In this document: positions 27,728-36,037 of the stretch, piece by piece | Layout of the letters: each line of letters begins with the position of its first letter | Numbering within the stretch: the stretch's first letter is position 1 | The notes under the pieces: model-generated | The model's input: only the letters and a program-made list of their open reading frames with translations | Told to the model about the DNA's origin: nothing | Database searches by the model: none | Source: Prauserella salsuginis | Lineage (GTDB): Bacteria > Actinomycetota > Actinomycetes > Mycobacteriales > Pseudonocardiaceae | Direction: 5' to 3' | Assembly (NCBI RefSeq): GCF_024648885.1 | Contig: NZ_JANBBF010000008.1 | Location: 1,072,178-1,136,177 of the forward strand | Length of the DNA stretch: 64,000 bases | Made by a program: the position numbers and the translations under genes

Positions 27728-28687
27728 ATGCCACCGCCCCGAGACCAGCAGTCGCTCGTCGCAGCGGCGCGGCTGTACTACGAGGAAGGCCGCTCGCAAC
27801 ACGAGGTCGCCAAGACGCTCAACATCAGTCGCTCCAGCGTGTCCCGGATGCTCACGGCCGCACGGGAACACGGCATCGTGCGCATCGAGATCAACGACCC
27901 GACGGGCCGTGACATGGATCTCGAGGCGGAACTGGCCGAGCGGTTCGGACTGCGCGACTGCCGTGTCGCCGAGATCCACAGTGGCGACCGCCCACTGCAG
28001 CGCGTGGGCGACCTCGGCGCGCGCTGGCTGCTGGACACGGTCCAACCGGGACAGCGGATCGGCGTTTCCTGGGGCACGGGCCTGCAGGCGCTCGTACAGT
28101 CCATCCCGGACGAAGGCGGACTCGACGTCGAAGTGCTGCCACTGGTCGGCGGACTGTCCGTAGTGGACACCGCTATCAGCGGTGAGGAACTGGTCCGCGA
28201 CCTGGCGGGCAGGCTCGGCGGCAGATACCAGCGCCTCCACGCGCCCGCGTTGCTGACCTCGAAGGAGGGCAGGGACGTGCTCCTGGCCGAACCGAGCGTC
28301 CAGGCGACCCTGGACGCCGCCCGGCGGGTGCAGGTCGCGCTCGCGGGCGTCGGCCGGGTCGGCCGCGGCTCGTCGGCGTCGTTGGTGACGGCCATGAGCC
28401 TGTCCGCCGAGGAACGGGCGGGGTTCGACGCCGCAGGGCCGGTCGGCGACGTCTGCGCACGGTTCTTCGACGCCGCGGGCAAGGCCGTCACCGGGCCCGC
28501 CGACGACCGGGTGCTCGCGGTATCGCTGGCCGACCTGGCGGCGATCCCGACGGTCGCCGGTGTGGCGGCGGGACCCGAGAAAGCCGACGGCGTCCTCGGA
28601 GCGCTGCACACCACCGTGCTCGACGTGCTGATCTGCGACAGCTCACTGGCCAGGGCGCTGCTCTCGGAACGGGGCGCGGTAGCTTGA
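27728..28687 (+). CDS. SorC/DeoR-type sugar-binding transcriptional regulator
   Basis: A 319-residue regulator. An N-terminal helix-turn-helix (residues 23-50, SQHEVAKTLNISRSSVSRML) is followed by a sugar-phosphate isomerase-like effector domain (GVSWGTGLQALV, LPLVGGLSV, VALAGVGRVGRGS). SorC-family proteins bind phosphorylated sugars or polyols, fitting a PTS product as inducer. Co-transcription with HPr and the TGCACATATGTGCA sites at its own promoter and upstream of the enzyme operon make it the probable regulator of the whole locus. It ends 4 nt before the cobT-like start. Confidence 0.9.
   Translation: MPPPRDQQSLVAAARLYYEEGRSQHEVAKTLNISRSSVSRMLTAAREHGIVRIEINDPTGRDMDLEAELAERFGLRDCRVAEIHSGDRPLQRVGDLGARWLLDTVQPGQRIGVSWGTGLQALVQSIPDEGGLDVEVLPLVGGLSVVDTAISGEELVRDLAGRLGGRYQRLHAPALLTSKEGRDVLLAEPSVQATLDAARRVQVALAGVGRVGRGSSASLVTAMSLSAEERAGFDAAGPVGDVCARFFDAAGKAVTGPADDRVLAVSLADLAAIPTVAGVAAGPEKADGVLGALHTTVLDVLICDSSLARALLSERGAVA
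28680..28685 (+). promoter_or_regulatory. -10 box TAGCTT overlapping the regulator stop, 6 nt before the cobT-like gene
   Basis: TAGCTT includes the TAG-containing end of the preceding gene and is followed by 6 nt and GTG. This gives the cobT-like gene its own leaderless start, independent of the regulator operon. Confidence 0.45.
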
Positions 28688-28691
28688 GCTC

Positions 28692-29726
28692 GTGAACATC
28701 GAGTTCGGTCCCGTCACTCTCCCCGACGAGAACGCGCGCGCCGGTGCGCTGCAGCGGCACGCTGCGCTGCTGTCACCCCCGCGCTCGCTGGGCAGGATGG
28801 AACGACTCGGCGCCTGGCTCGCCGCGTGCCAGGGTCGGACCCCGCCCCGGCCGCTGCGGCGGATGCGCGTCGTGGTGTTCGCCGCCGATCACGGCGTCAC
28901 CGCCGAGGGGGTGTCCCTCGGCGGTCCCGGCACGACGCGGGCGCTGCTCGACGCGCTCGACACCGGCTCGGCACCGCTGAACGTCCTCGCCGAGGTGGCG
29001 GGCGCCGGGATCCGGGTGGTCGACGTGGGTACGGCAGGCGGCTCCGGGCCGGACCACGTACGCAGCGGGTCCTCTTCCATCGCCACGGCGGACGCGCTGA
29101 CCGAGGAGGAGACCGAGGCCGCGGTGCGTGCCGGGATCCGTGCGGCCGACGCGGAGATCGACGAGGGTGCCGACGTCCTCGTGGCCGCCGAGCTCGGTGC
29201 GGGCGTCACGACCCCCGCCGCCACTCTGGTCGCGGCACTGACCGACACCGAACCCGTCGCCGTCGTCGGACGCGGTTCGGGGATCGACGACCGGGCGTGG
29301 ATGCGTAAGACCACCGCGGTCCGGGATGCGCTGCGGCGCTGCCGGCCGGTCACCGGCGACCCGTTCGGACTGCTGCGCACCGCGGGCGGCGCGGATCTCG
29401 CCGCGATGACCGGATTCCTGGCACAGGCGGCCACTCGGCGGACCCCGGTGGTGCTGGACGGTCTGCCCTCGACCGCGGCGGCACTGCTGGCCGAGGAAAT
29501 CGCGCCGGGCGCGCGGTCCTGGTGGCTGGCCGCTCACCGCGCGGCCGAGCCCGCCCAGGTGATCGCGCTGGAGCACCTGGACCTGGATCCGGTACTCGAC
29601 CTGAACCTTCGGCTCGGCGCAGGCACCGGGGCCGCGACCGTGCTGCCGATGCTCGCCTCCGCGGCACGGCTACTCACCGACGTCGCCGAGCGGCCGGCAC
29701 TGCCCGCCGACGCCGACATCACCTGA
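28692..29726 (+). CDS. cobT: divergent CobT-family (nicotinate nucleotide:DMB phosphoribosyltransferase-like) protein
   Basis: A 344-residue protein clearly of the CobT fold (VVFAADHGVTAEGVS, LLRTAGGADLAAMTGFLAQA, SWWLAAHRAAEP). CobT moves phosphoribose from nicotinate mononucleotide to dimethylbenzimidazole in cobalamin assembly. Three family motifs are altered as I recall them: GVSAYP-EVT-QM is replaced by GVSLGGPGTTRALL, GxGNTT by GAGVTT, and the catalytic RLGEGTGA by RLGAGTGA (Glu to Ala). The C-terminus is also short. Either the enzyme uses another base or substrate, or it is inactive. cobS and cobU are not adjacent, unlike the mycobacterial locus. Confidence 0.8.
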   Translation: MNIEFGPVTLPDENARAGALQRHAALLSPPRSLGRMERLGAWLAACQGRTPPRPLRRMRVVVFAADHGVTAEGVSLGGPGTTRALLDALDTGSAPLNVLAEVAGAGIRVVDVGTAGGSGPDHVRSGSSSIATADALTEEETEAAVRAGIRAADAEIDEGADVLVAAELGAGVTTPAATLVAALTDTEPVAVVGRGSGIDDRAWMRKTTAVRDALRRCRPVTGDPFGLLRTAGGADLAAMTGFLAQAATRRTPVVLDGLPSTAAALLAEEIAPGARSWWLAAHRAAEPAQVIALEHLDLDPVLDLNLRLGAGTGAATVLPMLASAARLLTDVAERPALPADADIT

Positions 29727-29826
29727 CCTGGCACCCGGCGCGACCGCCGCAACCACGCGAACGTGAGTACGGGGTCCGCACCGCGCGGTCGCCGGACCCG
29801 CAGTGGCGGACCCGCAGCGTCAGGTC

Positions 29827-29906
29827 CTCAGCGCCGGACCTTCTCAGCGCCGGACCTTCTCAGCGCCGGACCTTCTCAGCGCCGGACCTTCTCAGCGCCG
29901 GAACCG
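29827..29906. repeat. 16-bp tandem repeat, 4 perfect copies plus one degenerate
   Basis: Units ctcagcgccggacctt are repeated four times without change, followed by a diverging fifth. The array occupies the gap between the convergent cobT-like gene and ilvE. Confidence 0.9.
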
Positions 29907-29966
29907 CGGCGTCAGAACCGCGGCCTCAGAACGTGTGGCCTCAACAACGCGTGGGCTCGGCCTCAC

Positions 29967-30006
29967 GGTGTCGGCCCGCGGAAGCAGCAGTCCGCGGGCC
30001 GACACC
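29967..30006 (-). terminator. ilvE terminator hairpin
   Basis: A perfect 16-bp stem (29967-29982 with 29991-30006) with an 8-nt loop, starting 10 nt beyond the ilvE stop. Confidence 0.85.
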
Positions 30007-30015
30007 GGGATGCGG

Positions 30016-31119
30016 TCAGTCGAACTTGTGCACCCAGCCGTGATCGTCGGTGCGGGTGCCTTCCTGGATGCCGGTGAGCTGTTCGCGCAGCGCCATCGTC
30101 AGTTCGCCGGGCTCGCCGCTGCCGACGGTGAACTCGCCGTCGGCGTGCTTGACGTGCCCCACCGGAGTGATCACCGCGGCCGTGCCGCAGGCGAACACCT
30201 CGGTCAGTTCCCCGGACTTCGCAGCGCTCTCCCACTCCTCGGTGGAGATCCGCCGCTCCTCGACCCGGAGGCCGCGGTCGGCCGCCAGCTCCAGCAGCGA
30301 CCGGCGGGTCACGCCGGGCAGCAGGGATCCGCTCAGCTCGGGCGTCACCACGGTCGCATCGCTGCCCGAGCCGAAGACGAAGAACAGGTTCATCCCGCCC
30401 ATCTCCTCGACCCAGCGGTGCTCGGCCGCGTCGAGCCACACCACCTGGTCACAGCCCTGTTCGACGGCCTGCGCCTGCGCGACGAACGAGGCCGCATAGT
30501 TACCGGAGCACTTGGCCTCACCGGTGCCGCCCGGCGCGGCCCGCACGTACTCGGTCGAGAGCCACACCGTCACGGGCTTGACCCCGCCGGCGAAGTACGA
30601 CCCGGCCGGCGAGGCGATGAGCAGGTACAGGTATTCGGCCGACGGGCTGTTCACGCCCAGCCCCTCACCGGTGGCGATCATGAACGGCCGCAGGTACAGG
30701 GCATCACCCTGACGCGTCGGCACCCAACGCTTGTCGATGTCGAGGAGTTCGGCGATCGACCCCAGGAACAGTTCGTCGGGCAGCTCCGGCATGGCGAGCC
30801 GGCGGGCGGAGTCGCGGAATCGCTGCGCGTTGGCATCGGGCCGGAACGCGCCGATGGTGCCGTCGGGCTGGCGGTACGCCTTGAGACCCTCGAAGATCGC
30901 CTGCCCGTAGTGCAGGACCTGCGTCGCCGGGTCGAACGTCAAGGGCGCGTACTCGCGCACCTCGGCGTCGTGCCACCCCTGCTCGGCGTTCCACTTCACG
31001 GTGACCATGTGGTCGGTGAACCGCACGCCGAAACCCGGATTCTCCAGTACCTCCGCTACGCGCTCCGCGGAGGTCGCGTGCGTGCTGGGAATACGGGTGA
31101 ACAGGGTTGTCGTCGTCAT
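30016..31119 (-). CDS. ilvE: branched-chain amino acid aminotransferase
   Basis: A 367-residue fold-type IV PLP enzyme that transaminates leucine, isoleucine and valine. The PLP lysine lies in [27 protein letters not shown] and [13 protein letters not shown] are family signatures, as are the phosphate-binding [11 protein letters not shown] and [11 protein letters not shown]. Length is typical of the actinobacterial long form. The ATG carries no Shine-Dalgarno sequence but has TATGCT 6 nt upstream, so a leaderless mRNA is likely. Confidence 0.96.
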   Translation of the reverse strand: MTTTTLFTRIPSTHATSAERVAEVLENPGFGVRFTDHMVTVKWNAEQGWHDAEVREYAPLTFDPATQVLHYGQAIFEGLKAYRQPDGTIGAFRPDANAQRFRDSARRLAMPELPDELFLGSIAELLDIDKRWVPTRQGDALYLRPFMIATGEGLGVNSPSAEYLYLLIASPAGSYFAGGVKPVTVWLSTEYVRAAPGGTGEAKCSGNYAASFVAQAQAVEQGCDQVVWLDAAEHRWVEEMGGMNLFFVFGSGSDATVVTPELSGSLLPGVTRRSLLELAADRGLRVEERRISTEEWESAAKSGELTEVFACGTAAVITPVGHVKHADGEFTVGSGEPGELTMALREQLTGIQEGTRTDDHGWVHKFD

Positions 31120-31125
31120 GCTCGG

Positions 31126-31131
31126 AGCATA
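31126..31131 (-). promoter_or_regulatory. -10 box TATGCT, 6 nt before ilvE
   Basis: Read on the minus strand: TATGCT, 6 nt, ATG. It selects this ATG over longer in-frame extensions. Confidence 0.55.
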
Positions 31132-31167
31132 TCGCCCCGATGGCCCCACAACGCCATACCCGGTCGT

Positions 31168-31173
31168 TACCAT
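31168..31173 (+). promoter_or_regulatory. -10 box TACCAT, 6 nt before a small membrane protein gene
   Basis: TACCAT, 6 nt, GTG. It lies back-to-back with the ilvE promoter within 60 bp, forming a compact divergent leaderless pair. Confidence 0.5.
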
Positions 31174-31179
31174 CTGGGC

Positions 31180-31539
31180 GTGAACATGAATCCGCAGCAC
31201 CCGGGCACCCCGTACGCGGCGCAGTCCGCGCCCTACCCGCCGACCTCCCAGCCGACGGGCGGGGAGGCGCAGCCATCGCCGTCGGGCGGCGGCTTCGGCA
31301 CCCTCGCCGGTGCCGCGCTGCTGACGTTCGCCGGCGGGATGGCGGTCCTGATCGGCTACCTGATGATCGGGGGCTTCGGCGCCATCATCGGTATTTTCGG
31401 CGCGATCTTCGGCATCGTGTGGCTGGCGGGCGTCCACGGCGGCAACGTGTTCCCGCGCGAGGGGTTCCCGACGAAGTCGCTCGGCGGTCTCGCCGTGGCG
31501 TCCCTCGTACTGCTCGGCCTCGCGGCCGCCATGACCTGA
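31180..31539 (+). CDS. small membrane protein with Pro-rich N-terminus
   Basis: A 119-residue protein. About 40 disordered Pro/Gln/Ser-rich residues precede three hydrophobic helices ([56 protein letters not shown]). No family is recognised. The GTG is preferred because of leaderless promoter spacing; an in-frame ATG two codons later is the alternative. It is convergent with the next gene, ends 12 nt apart. Confidence 0.7.
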   Translation: MNMNPQHPGTPYAAQSAPYPPTSQPTGGEAQPSPSGGGFGTLAGAALLTFAGGMAVLIGYLMIGGFGAIIGIFGAIFGIVWLAGVHGGNVFPREGFPTKSLGGLAVASLVLLGLAAAMT

Positions 31540-31550
31540 CCGAGTCCCGG

Positions 31551-32612
31551 TCACAGGCGGGTCAGCAACCCGCCGAACAGCAGGACGGCCGTCACGACCA
31601 CGGCCACCTGCCTGGGGCCTCGCGGACCCGCTGCGGCGCGGGCGGCGAACTCCGCGAGCGCCAGCATCGCCGCCACCGTCACCGCCGCCGCCGGCGCCAG
31701 CAGAGCCGCCGGGATCGCGGCCACCGCGGCGGGCACGACCACGGCCGTGATCCGTGACGGATGCGCGCGCTCACTGGCCGCACCGAACGCGGTGAGTGCC
31801 GCCGGGAGGCACGCGAGCGTCACGACAGCGCCCAGTGCAGGCGCGAGTGCCTGGGCGTCCGCCGCGGCGAACGTGTCCCGCAGCGACGTGGTCGACAGGC
31901 CGAGCCGCAGCGGGCCGAGCTGGTACAGCGCGGCGACCGCCACGCCCAGCGCCGCGACGGCACCCATCACGACCGTGCGCCGCGACCGGCCACGCAGCAC
32001 GGGCACGAACACCGCGGCGGCCGACAGCACCCCGCCGAGAACGCCCCACGGCGTGTCCCCGCCGAGCGGCTCGGCCACCGGCGACGGTGCCGGGCTCACC
32101 CCGAGACACACCGCCACGAAGGCGGCGGCCGCGAGCAGCAGCAGGCCACCCACCCAACGGCGCCAGTACGCGTCGAGCCGGACCCCCGCCACGTCGGCGA
32201 CCGCGACCGCGGCCACCACCAGCACGGCCGCGGCGGGCCGGTGGTCCGGCACCAGGTAGGCCGCGAACGTCGAGGCGGCCAGCACCACGATCGCCAGGCG
32301 TGCCGCGCGGCCGAAGCCGTCGACGAGTCGCGCGAGACCCGGCCGGGCCATCACCCCGGCTGCCGCCCTGCCGCCCGGTACGGCGTCGCCGCGCTCGACG
32401 CCCGGCTCGGTCCCGTCGTCGCCGTCGCGGGAGTCGCCGTAGCCGGGAGCCCGGCCGTCGGGCACGCCGCTGCGCGAGCTGCCGAGGCGAGCCGTACCGG
32501 GTTCGGCCACCACCACGAACACCGTGGCCAGTGCCATGCCCACCGGGGCCCACCAGCCGGCTCCCGCCACGGCCGCGGCGAGCCCGCCGAGCACGCCCAG
32601 CGCGATCCACAC
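31551..32612 (-). CDS. multi-spanning membrane protein of unknown function
   Basis: A 353-residue Ala/Val/Leu-rich protein with about ten hydrophobic segments and a hydrophilic insertion near residues 42-90 ([20 protein letters not shown]). I recognise no family. It occupies the position of cobS/gcvT in the mycobacterial arrangement but lacks motifs of either. Start is GTG. A short cytoplasmic loop [10 protein letters not shown] is the only strongly charged segment in the second half. Confidence 0.6.
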   Translation of the reverse strand: MWIALGVLGGLAAAVAGAGWWAPVGMALATVFVVVAEPGTARLGSSRSGVPDGRAPGYGDSRDGDDGTEPGVERGDAVPGGRAAAGVMARPGLARLVDGFGRAARLAIVVLAASTFAAYLVPDHRPAAAVLVVAAVAVADVAGVRLDAYWRRWVGGLLLLAAAAFVAVCLGVSPAPSPVAEPLGGDTPWGVLGGVLSAAAVFVPVLRGRSRRTVVMGAVAALGVAVAALYQLGPLRLGLSTTSLRDTFAAADAQALAPALGAVVTLACLPAALTAFGAASERAHPSRITAVVVPAAVAAIPAALLAPAAAVTVAAMLALAEFAARAAAGPRGPRQVAVVVTAVLLFGGLLTRL

Positions 32613-32722
32613 CGCTGCTCACCTGCCTTCGTCCGCCGTCACCGGCACACCTACCTCCGGCGGCCGCAGGAGGCGTCAATAGCATGGCTGACGAGTGAAC
32701 ACCCGAGATGAGGAGTCCGAGC

Positions 32723-34216
32723 GTGGCCGTTCCGAAACTTGCCCTGACCGAGCTGACCGAGGCGTCGCTGGCGAAGACCCGCGCGCAGATCGTCGTGGTC
32801 GGCACCGTGCAGGCCACCGGCGGCCTCGAACTGGCACCCGGGGCCGAGGCCGTGGACGCGGCGTACGGCGGCACACTCGCCGAGGTGCTCTCGACGCTCG
32901 GGGCGACCGGCGCGGCCGAGGAGGTCGTGAAGGTGCCGTCGCTCGGCAGGCTGGCGGCCGACGTGGTGCTGGCGGTCGGGCTCGGCCAGCCGGAGGTGAC
33001 GGCCGAACAGGTGCGCCGCGCGTCCGGCGCCGCGGGCCGCGCGCTGGCGGGCACGAAGCGGGCGCTCACGACACTGTCGGCCGTCGATCTGCAGGCCGCG
33101 ACGGAAGGCATCGCGCTCGGTGCCTACGCGTTCACCGAGTACAAGTCCGAGAAGGGCGACAAGCCGGTGCAGACCGTGGACGTCGCCGCGCCCGCCGAGG
33201 GCACCACCAAGCAGCACCGCGCCACGCTGAAGGCCGCGACGGCCACCGCGGAGGCGGTCTGCACGGCCCGCGATTTCATCAACACCCCGCCGAACGACCT
33301 GTTCCCCGCATCGTTCGCCGACCGTGCGCGCGCGCTGGCCGAGGACGCGGGTGTGGCCGTCGAGGTGCTCGACGAGAAGCAGCTCAAGCGCAAGGGCTTC
33401 GGCGGCATCCTCGGTGTCGGCGCGGGCTCGTCGCGCCCGCCGCGGCTGGTCAAGGTGACCTACAAGGGCGCCAAGGCTCGCAAGAAGATCGCGCTGGTCG
33501 GCAAGGGCATCACGTTCGACACGGGCGGCATCTCGCTCAAGCCCGCGGCGAACATGGACAACATGACCTCGGACATGTCCGGCGCCGCCGCGGTGCTGTC
33601 GTCGGTGCTGCTGGCGGCGAAGCTGAAGTTCCCGCTCGAGGTCACCGCCTACATCCCGCTGGCGGAGAACATGCCGTCCGGCACGTCGTACCGGCCCGGT
33701 GACGTGCTGACCATGTACGGCGGCAAGACGGTCGAGGTGCTCAACACCGACGCCGAGGGCCGGCTGGTGCTCGCCGACGCGATCGTGCGGGCGGCCGAGG
33801 ACGAGCCGGACTACCTGATCGAGACGTCGACGCTCACCGGCGCACAGGTCGTCGCGCTGGGCAACCGGACCGCGGGCGTGATGGGCTCGGACGAGTTCCG
33901 CGACCGCGTCGCCGAACTGGGCCAGGCCTCCGGTGAGAACGCCTGGCCGATGCCGCTGCCGGAGGAGCTGCGGTCCGAACTGGACTCGAAGCTGGCCGAC
34001 CTGGCGAACGTCACGGGGGCGCGCTGGGGCGGCATGCTCGCGGCGGGCATCTTCCTGCGCGAGTTCGTCGCCGACGACCTGCCGTGGGCGCACATCGACA
34101 TCGCCGGTCCCTCGTACAACACCGGTTCGCCGTGGGGTTACACCGGCAAGGGCGGCACAGGCGTGCCGGTCCGCACCATCGCGGCTGTGCTCGCCGACAT
34201 CGCCGACAACGGCTGA
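32723..34216 (+). CDS. pepA: leucyl aminopeptidase (M17)
   Basis: A 497-residue cytosolic aminopeptidase that removes N-terminal residues from peptides. The C-terminal catalytic domain has [15 protein letters not shown] with metal-binding Asp and catalytic Lys, and the signature NTDAEGRL with metal Asp/Glu. The N-terminal macro-like domain is present. The GTG start is set by AGGAG with 7-nt spacing; an ATG 15 nt upstream overlaps that ribosome site. Mycobacterial Rv2213 (pepB) is the positional match. Confidence 0.94.
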   Translation: MAVPKLALTELTEASLAKTRAQIVVVGTVQATGGLELAPGAEAVDAAYGGTLAEVLSTLGATGAAEEVVKVPSLGRLAADVVLAVGLGQPEVTAEQVRRASGAAGRALAGTKRALTTLSAVDLQAATEGIALGAYAFTEYKSEKGDKPVQTVDVAAPAEGTTKQHRATLKAATATAEAVCTARDFINTPPNDLFPASFADRARALAEDAGVAVEVLDEKQLKRKGFGGILGVGAGSSRPPRLVKVTYKGAKARKKIALVGKGITFDTGGISLKPAANMDNMTSDMSGAAAVLSSVLLAAKLKFPLEVTAYIPLAENMPSGTSYRPGDVLTMYGGKTVEVLNTDAEGRLVLADAIVRAAEDEPDYLIETSTLTGAQVVALGNRTAGVMGSDEFRDRVAELGQASGENAWPMPLPEELRSELDSKLADLANVTGARWGGMLAAGIFLREFVADDLPWAHIDIAGPSYNTGSPWGYTGKGGTGVPVRTIAAVLADIADNG

Positions 34217-34267
34217 GCGGTCACGGGCCGGAGCAGCGGAAACACGCGAGCAGCAGGAGGCGTGCGG

Positions 34268-35281
34268 GTGACGGCGGGCCGCGGCGACCATCCAGAGGGA
34301 TCGGTCCGCACGGTGCTCACGGGAACCGACGACGCCGTCGACGCGACCGTCACCCGCGAGGCGCTGCTGCTCGCGTGTGCGGGTGCGCTCGGCGAGTCGG
34401 ACCGGCTGGTGCGGCACTGGACGACCGCCACCGGCCGCGGCGTGGACCGGCTCGCCGCCACCGCCGTCACCGCGCGGGCGTGGGCGATGCTGCTGGCCGC
34501 CCGCGACGACCTGTCGGAGGAGGAATCCCGGCGGCCGGACTGGGCCGAGGGTCTCGTACCGCTCGACCTGGACGCCGAACAGGCCGAGCACGAGAAGGTG
34601 CTCGGTGAGCGGGACGCGCTGCCTCCGCGGGGCAGGCGGCAACGTGAGGCCGCGGCCGACGCGGAGCGGGCCGCTGCCGCCGGGGACACCGACGCCGCCC
34701 GTGAGGCGCTGCACCGGTGGACCGATGTCGCCAGGGAGATCCCGCAGCCGGACGCCGCCACCCTCGCGGCATGCCGGCATGTCGCGACGCTGCTGGTTGC
34801 CGGGGAGCTGGCCGTCGACGCGGAGTGGGCACAGAGCTACACGGGCGCACTCGTCGCCGCTCTCGACCAGCGGTATCGTCGCGAGCCCCGCGACGCCGAC
34901 TGGCAGGAGCTGATCGACGCGATCATGCGGCTGCGGGGCGAACCGGACGCCGTGCCGCCGCCCGCGTCGGTCGCCGCGATCGACCACGCCGAGAACCGGC
35001 TCGGCCGAACCCTGCCGGAGGAGTTCCGCACGTTCCTCGGCATCTGCGACGGCCTGCGCGCCGACGTCGTGTTCCCGCGGCTGCTCGGGGTGGCCGAACT
35101 CCGCCACGGCGCGGAAACGGGTGCGTCCGGCCCCGGCATCGTGATCAGCGATCCGCCCGGGTTGACGCTCTGGCCGTCCGGCGAGGTCACCGAGGACGAC
35201 GAGCTGTTCGGCCGCAGCGTCCACCCCGGCATCCGTTCGGTTCTCGAGGACCACCTGCGCCTGCTGGAGGCGAGCGTCTGA
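34268..35281 (+). CDS. protein with C-terminal SMI1/KNR4-like domain
   Basis: A 337-residue protein. The N-terminal two-thirds is helical and Ala/Asp/Glu-rich. The C-terminal part (about residues 235-330; IDHAENRLGRTLPEEFRTFL, then FPRLLGVAELR) resembles the SMI1/KNR4 (SUKH) fold often found in immunity proteins against contact-dependent toxins. No toxin gene is adjacent, so an immunity role is only possible. The GTG at 34268 lies 7 nt after AGGAGG; another GTG six nt upstream is too close to that site. Its 3' end is duplicated 717 bp downstream. Confidence 0.65.
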   Translation: MTAGRGDHPEGSVRTVLTGTDDAVDATVTREALLLACAGALGESDRLVRHWTTATGRGVDRLAATAVTARAWAMLLAARDDLSEEESRRPDWAEGLVPLDLDAEQAEHEKVLGERDALPPRGRRQREAAADAERAAAAGDTDAAREALHRWTDVAREIPQPDAATLAACRHVATLLVAGELAVDAEWAQSYTGALVAALDQRYRREPRDADWQELIDAIMRLRGEPDAVPPPASVAAIDHAENRLGRTLPEEFRTFLGICDGLRADVVFPRLLGVAELRHGAETGASGPGIVISDPPGLTLWPSGEVTEDDELFGRSVHPGIRSVLEDHLRLLEASV

Positions 35282-35294
35282 CGGTGGTGCCGGC
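35228..35294. repeat. left copy of a 67-bp direct repeat flanking the toxin-antitoxin pair
   Basis: This copy covers the last 18 codons and stop of the SMI1-like gene plus 13 nt. It matches 35945-36011 at 64 of 67 positions. Confidence 0.9.
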
Positions 35295-35330
35295 AGCCGT
35301 CCGGCCTCGCACGATGCATACGTGCCACCC

Positions 35331-35350
35331 CGGTACCAATTTTGGTACCG
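35331..35350. promoter_or_regulatory. palindromic operator cggtaccaattttggtaccg before the antitoxin gene
   Basis: A perfect 9-bp inverted repeat with a 2-nt centre, ending 7 nt before the antitoxin ATG. The position suits autorepression by the antitoxin or the antitoxin-toxin complex. Confidence 0.75.
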
Positions 35351-35357
35351 TTCACAC

Positions 35358-35558
35358 ATGCCCGCGTTGAACCTGCAGTTCTCCGACGAGGAGATGGCCG
35401 ACCTGCGTGCGACGGCGGACCGGGAGGGCCGGTCGTTGAAGACCGTCGCACACGACGCCGTCGTGTCGGTCGTGTCGTCGCGGAAACACCTGGTGGCCGA
35501 AGCCTCACAACGAGTCGCACGGATCAGCGAAGAGCTGAACGAGCGGCTGGCCAAGTAA
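35358..35558 (+). CDS. antitoxin, ribbon-helix-helix-like
   Basis: A 66-residue protein. The N-terminus (PALNLQFSDEEMADLRATAD) fits a DNA-binding beta strand followed by helices as in Arc/CopG antitoxins; the C-terminal helical part would wrap the toxin. Its stop codon directly abuts the toxin start, so translation is coupled. It should neutralise the Doc-like toxin and repress the operon through the upstream palindrome. The fold is inferred from pattern, as no single signature is decisive. Confidence 0.8.
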   Translation: MPALNLQFSDEEMADLRATADREGRSLKTVAHDAVVSVVSSRKHLVAEASQRVARISEELNERLAK

Positions 35559-35945
35559 GTGCCGGCTGTCTACTACCTCGATGTCGAGGACGTCCTGACA
35601 GCCACTCATCACGCCTCCGGCGCCGCGGTCGACGTACGCGATTTCGGGCTCCTGTCCGCTTCCGTGGCCCGGCCGTCGGCGACCGTGTTCGGCCAGGACG
35701 CCTACCCGGACCTGCTCACCAAAGCCGCCGCTCTCCTGCATTCGCTCGTCCGCAACCACGCACTCGTCGACGGCAACAAGCGAGCCGCCTGGGCCGGAGC
35801 CTGGGTGTTCCTCGAGGTCAACGGACACCGCTTGCGGGATCCCATCGACGTCGACAGCGCCGAACAACTCGTGACCTCGGCGGCGAAAGGCGTGATCGAT
35901 GTCCCTGAGATCGCCGAAGGGCTCCGCGCATTTCTGGCGACGTAG
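35559..35945 (+). CDS. Doc-family (Fic fold) toxin
   Basis: A 128-residue toxin of the death-on-curing type. The Fic-like loop HALVDGNKRAA (His67, Asp71, Asn73, Lys74, Arg75) is intact. Lys at the position where AMP-transferring Fic proteins have Gly is typical of Doc kinases, which phosphorylate elongation factor Tu and stop translation. The GTG start follows the antitoxin stop with no gap. The pair sits between two copies of a 67-bp repeat, which suggests it arrived as a unit. Confidence 0.93.
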   Translation: MPAVYYLDVEDVLTATHHASGAAVDVRDFGLLSASVARPSATVFGQDAYPDLLTKAAALLHSLVRNHALVDGNKRAAWAGAWVFLEVNGHRLRDPIDVDSAEQLVTSAAKGVIDVPEIAEGLRAFLAT

Positions 35946-36011
35946 GCATCCGTTCGGTACTCGAGGAGCAGCTGCGCCTGCTGGAGGCGAGCGTCTGACG
36001 GTGGTGCCGGC
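35945..36011. repeat. right copy of the 67-bp direct repeat
   Basis: Begins at the last base of the toxin stop codon and repeats the 3' end of the SMI1-like gene with three substitutions, including a second copy of its stop codon. Confidence 0.9.
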
Positions 36012-36037
36012 CGCCTCCGACACCACCGCCGGCCCTC

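Noticed and set aside
28600..28692. A cobalamin riboswitch before the cobT-like gene
   Set aside because: The gene starts 4 nt after the regulator stop and a promoter box lies at leaderless spacing, leaving no room for an untranslated leader.
29827..29906. A CRISPR array
   Set aside because: The 16-bp units abut with no spacers and there are no cas genes in the window; this is a simple tandem repeat.
31551..32612. CobS (adenosylcobinamide-GDP ribazoletransferase), suggested by position next to the cobT-like gene
   Set aside because: The protein is membrane-bound, but I see none of the conserved polar motifs of CobS, and its hydrophilic loop is unlike that family.
35228..36011. An insertion sequence around the toxin-antitoxin pair
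   Set aside because: No transposase and no terminal inverted repeats; the flanking repeat is 67 bp, too long for a typical target duplication.
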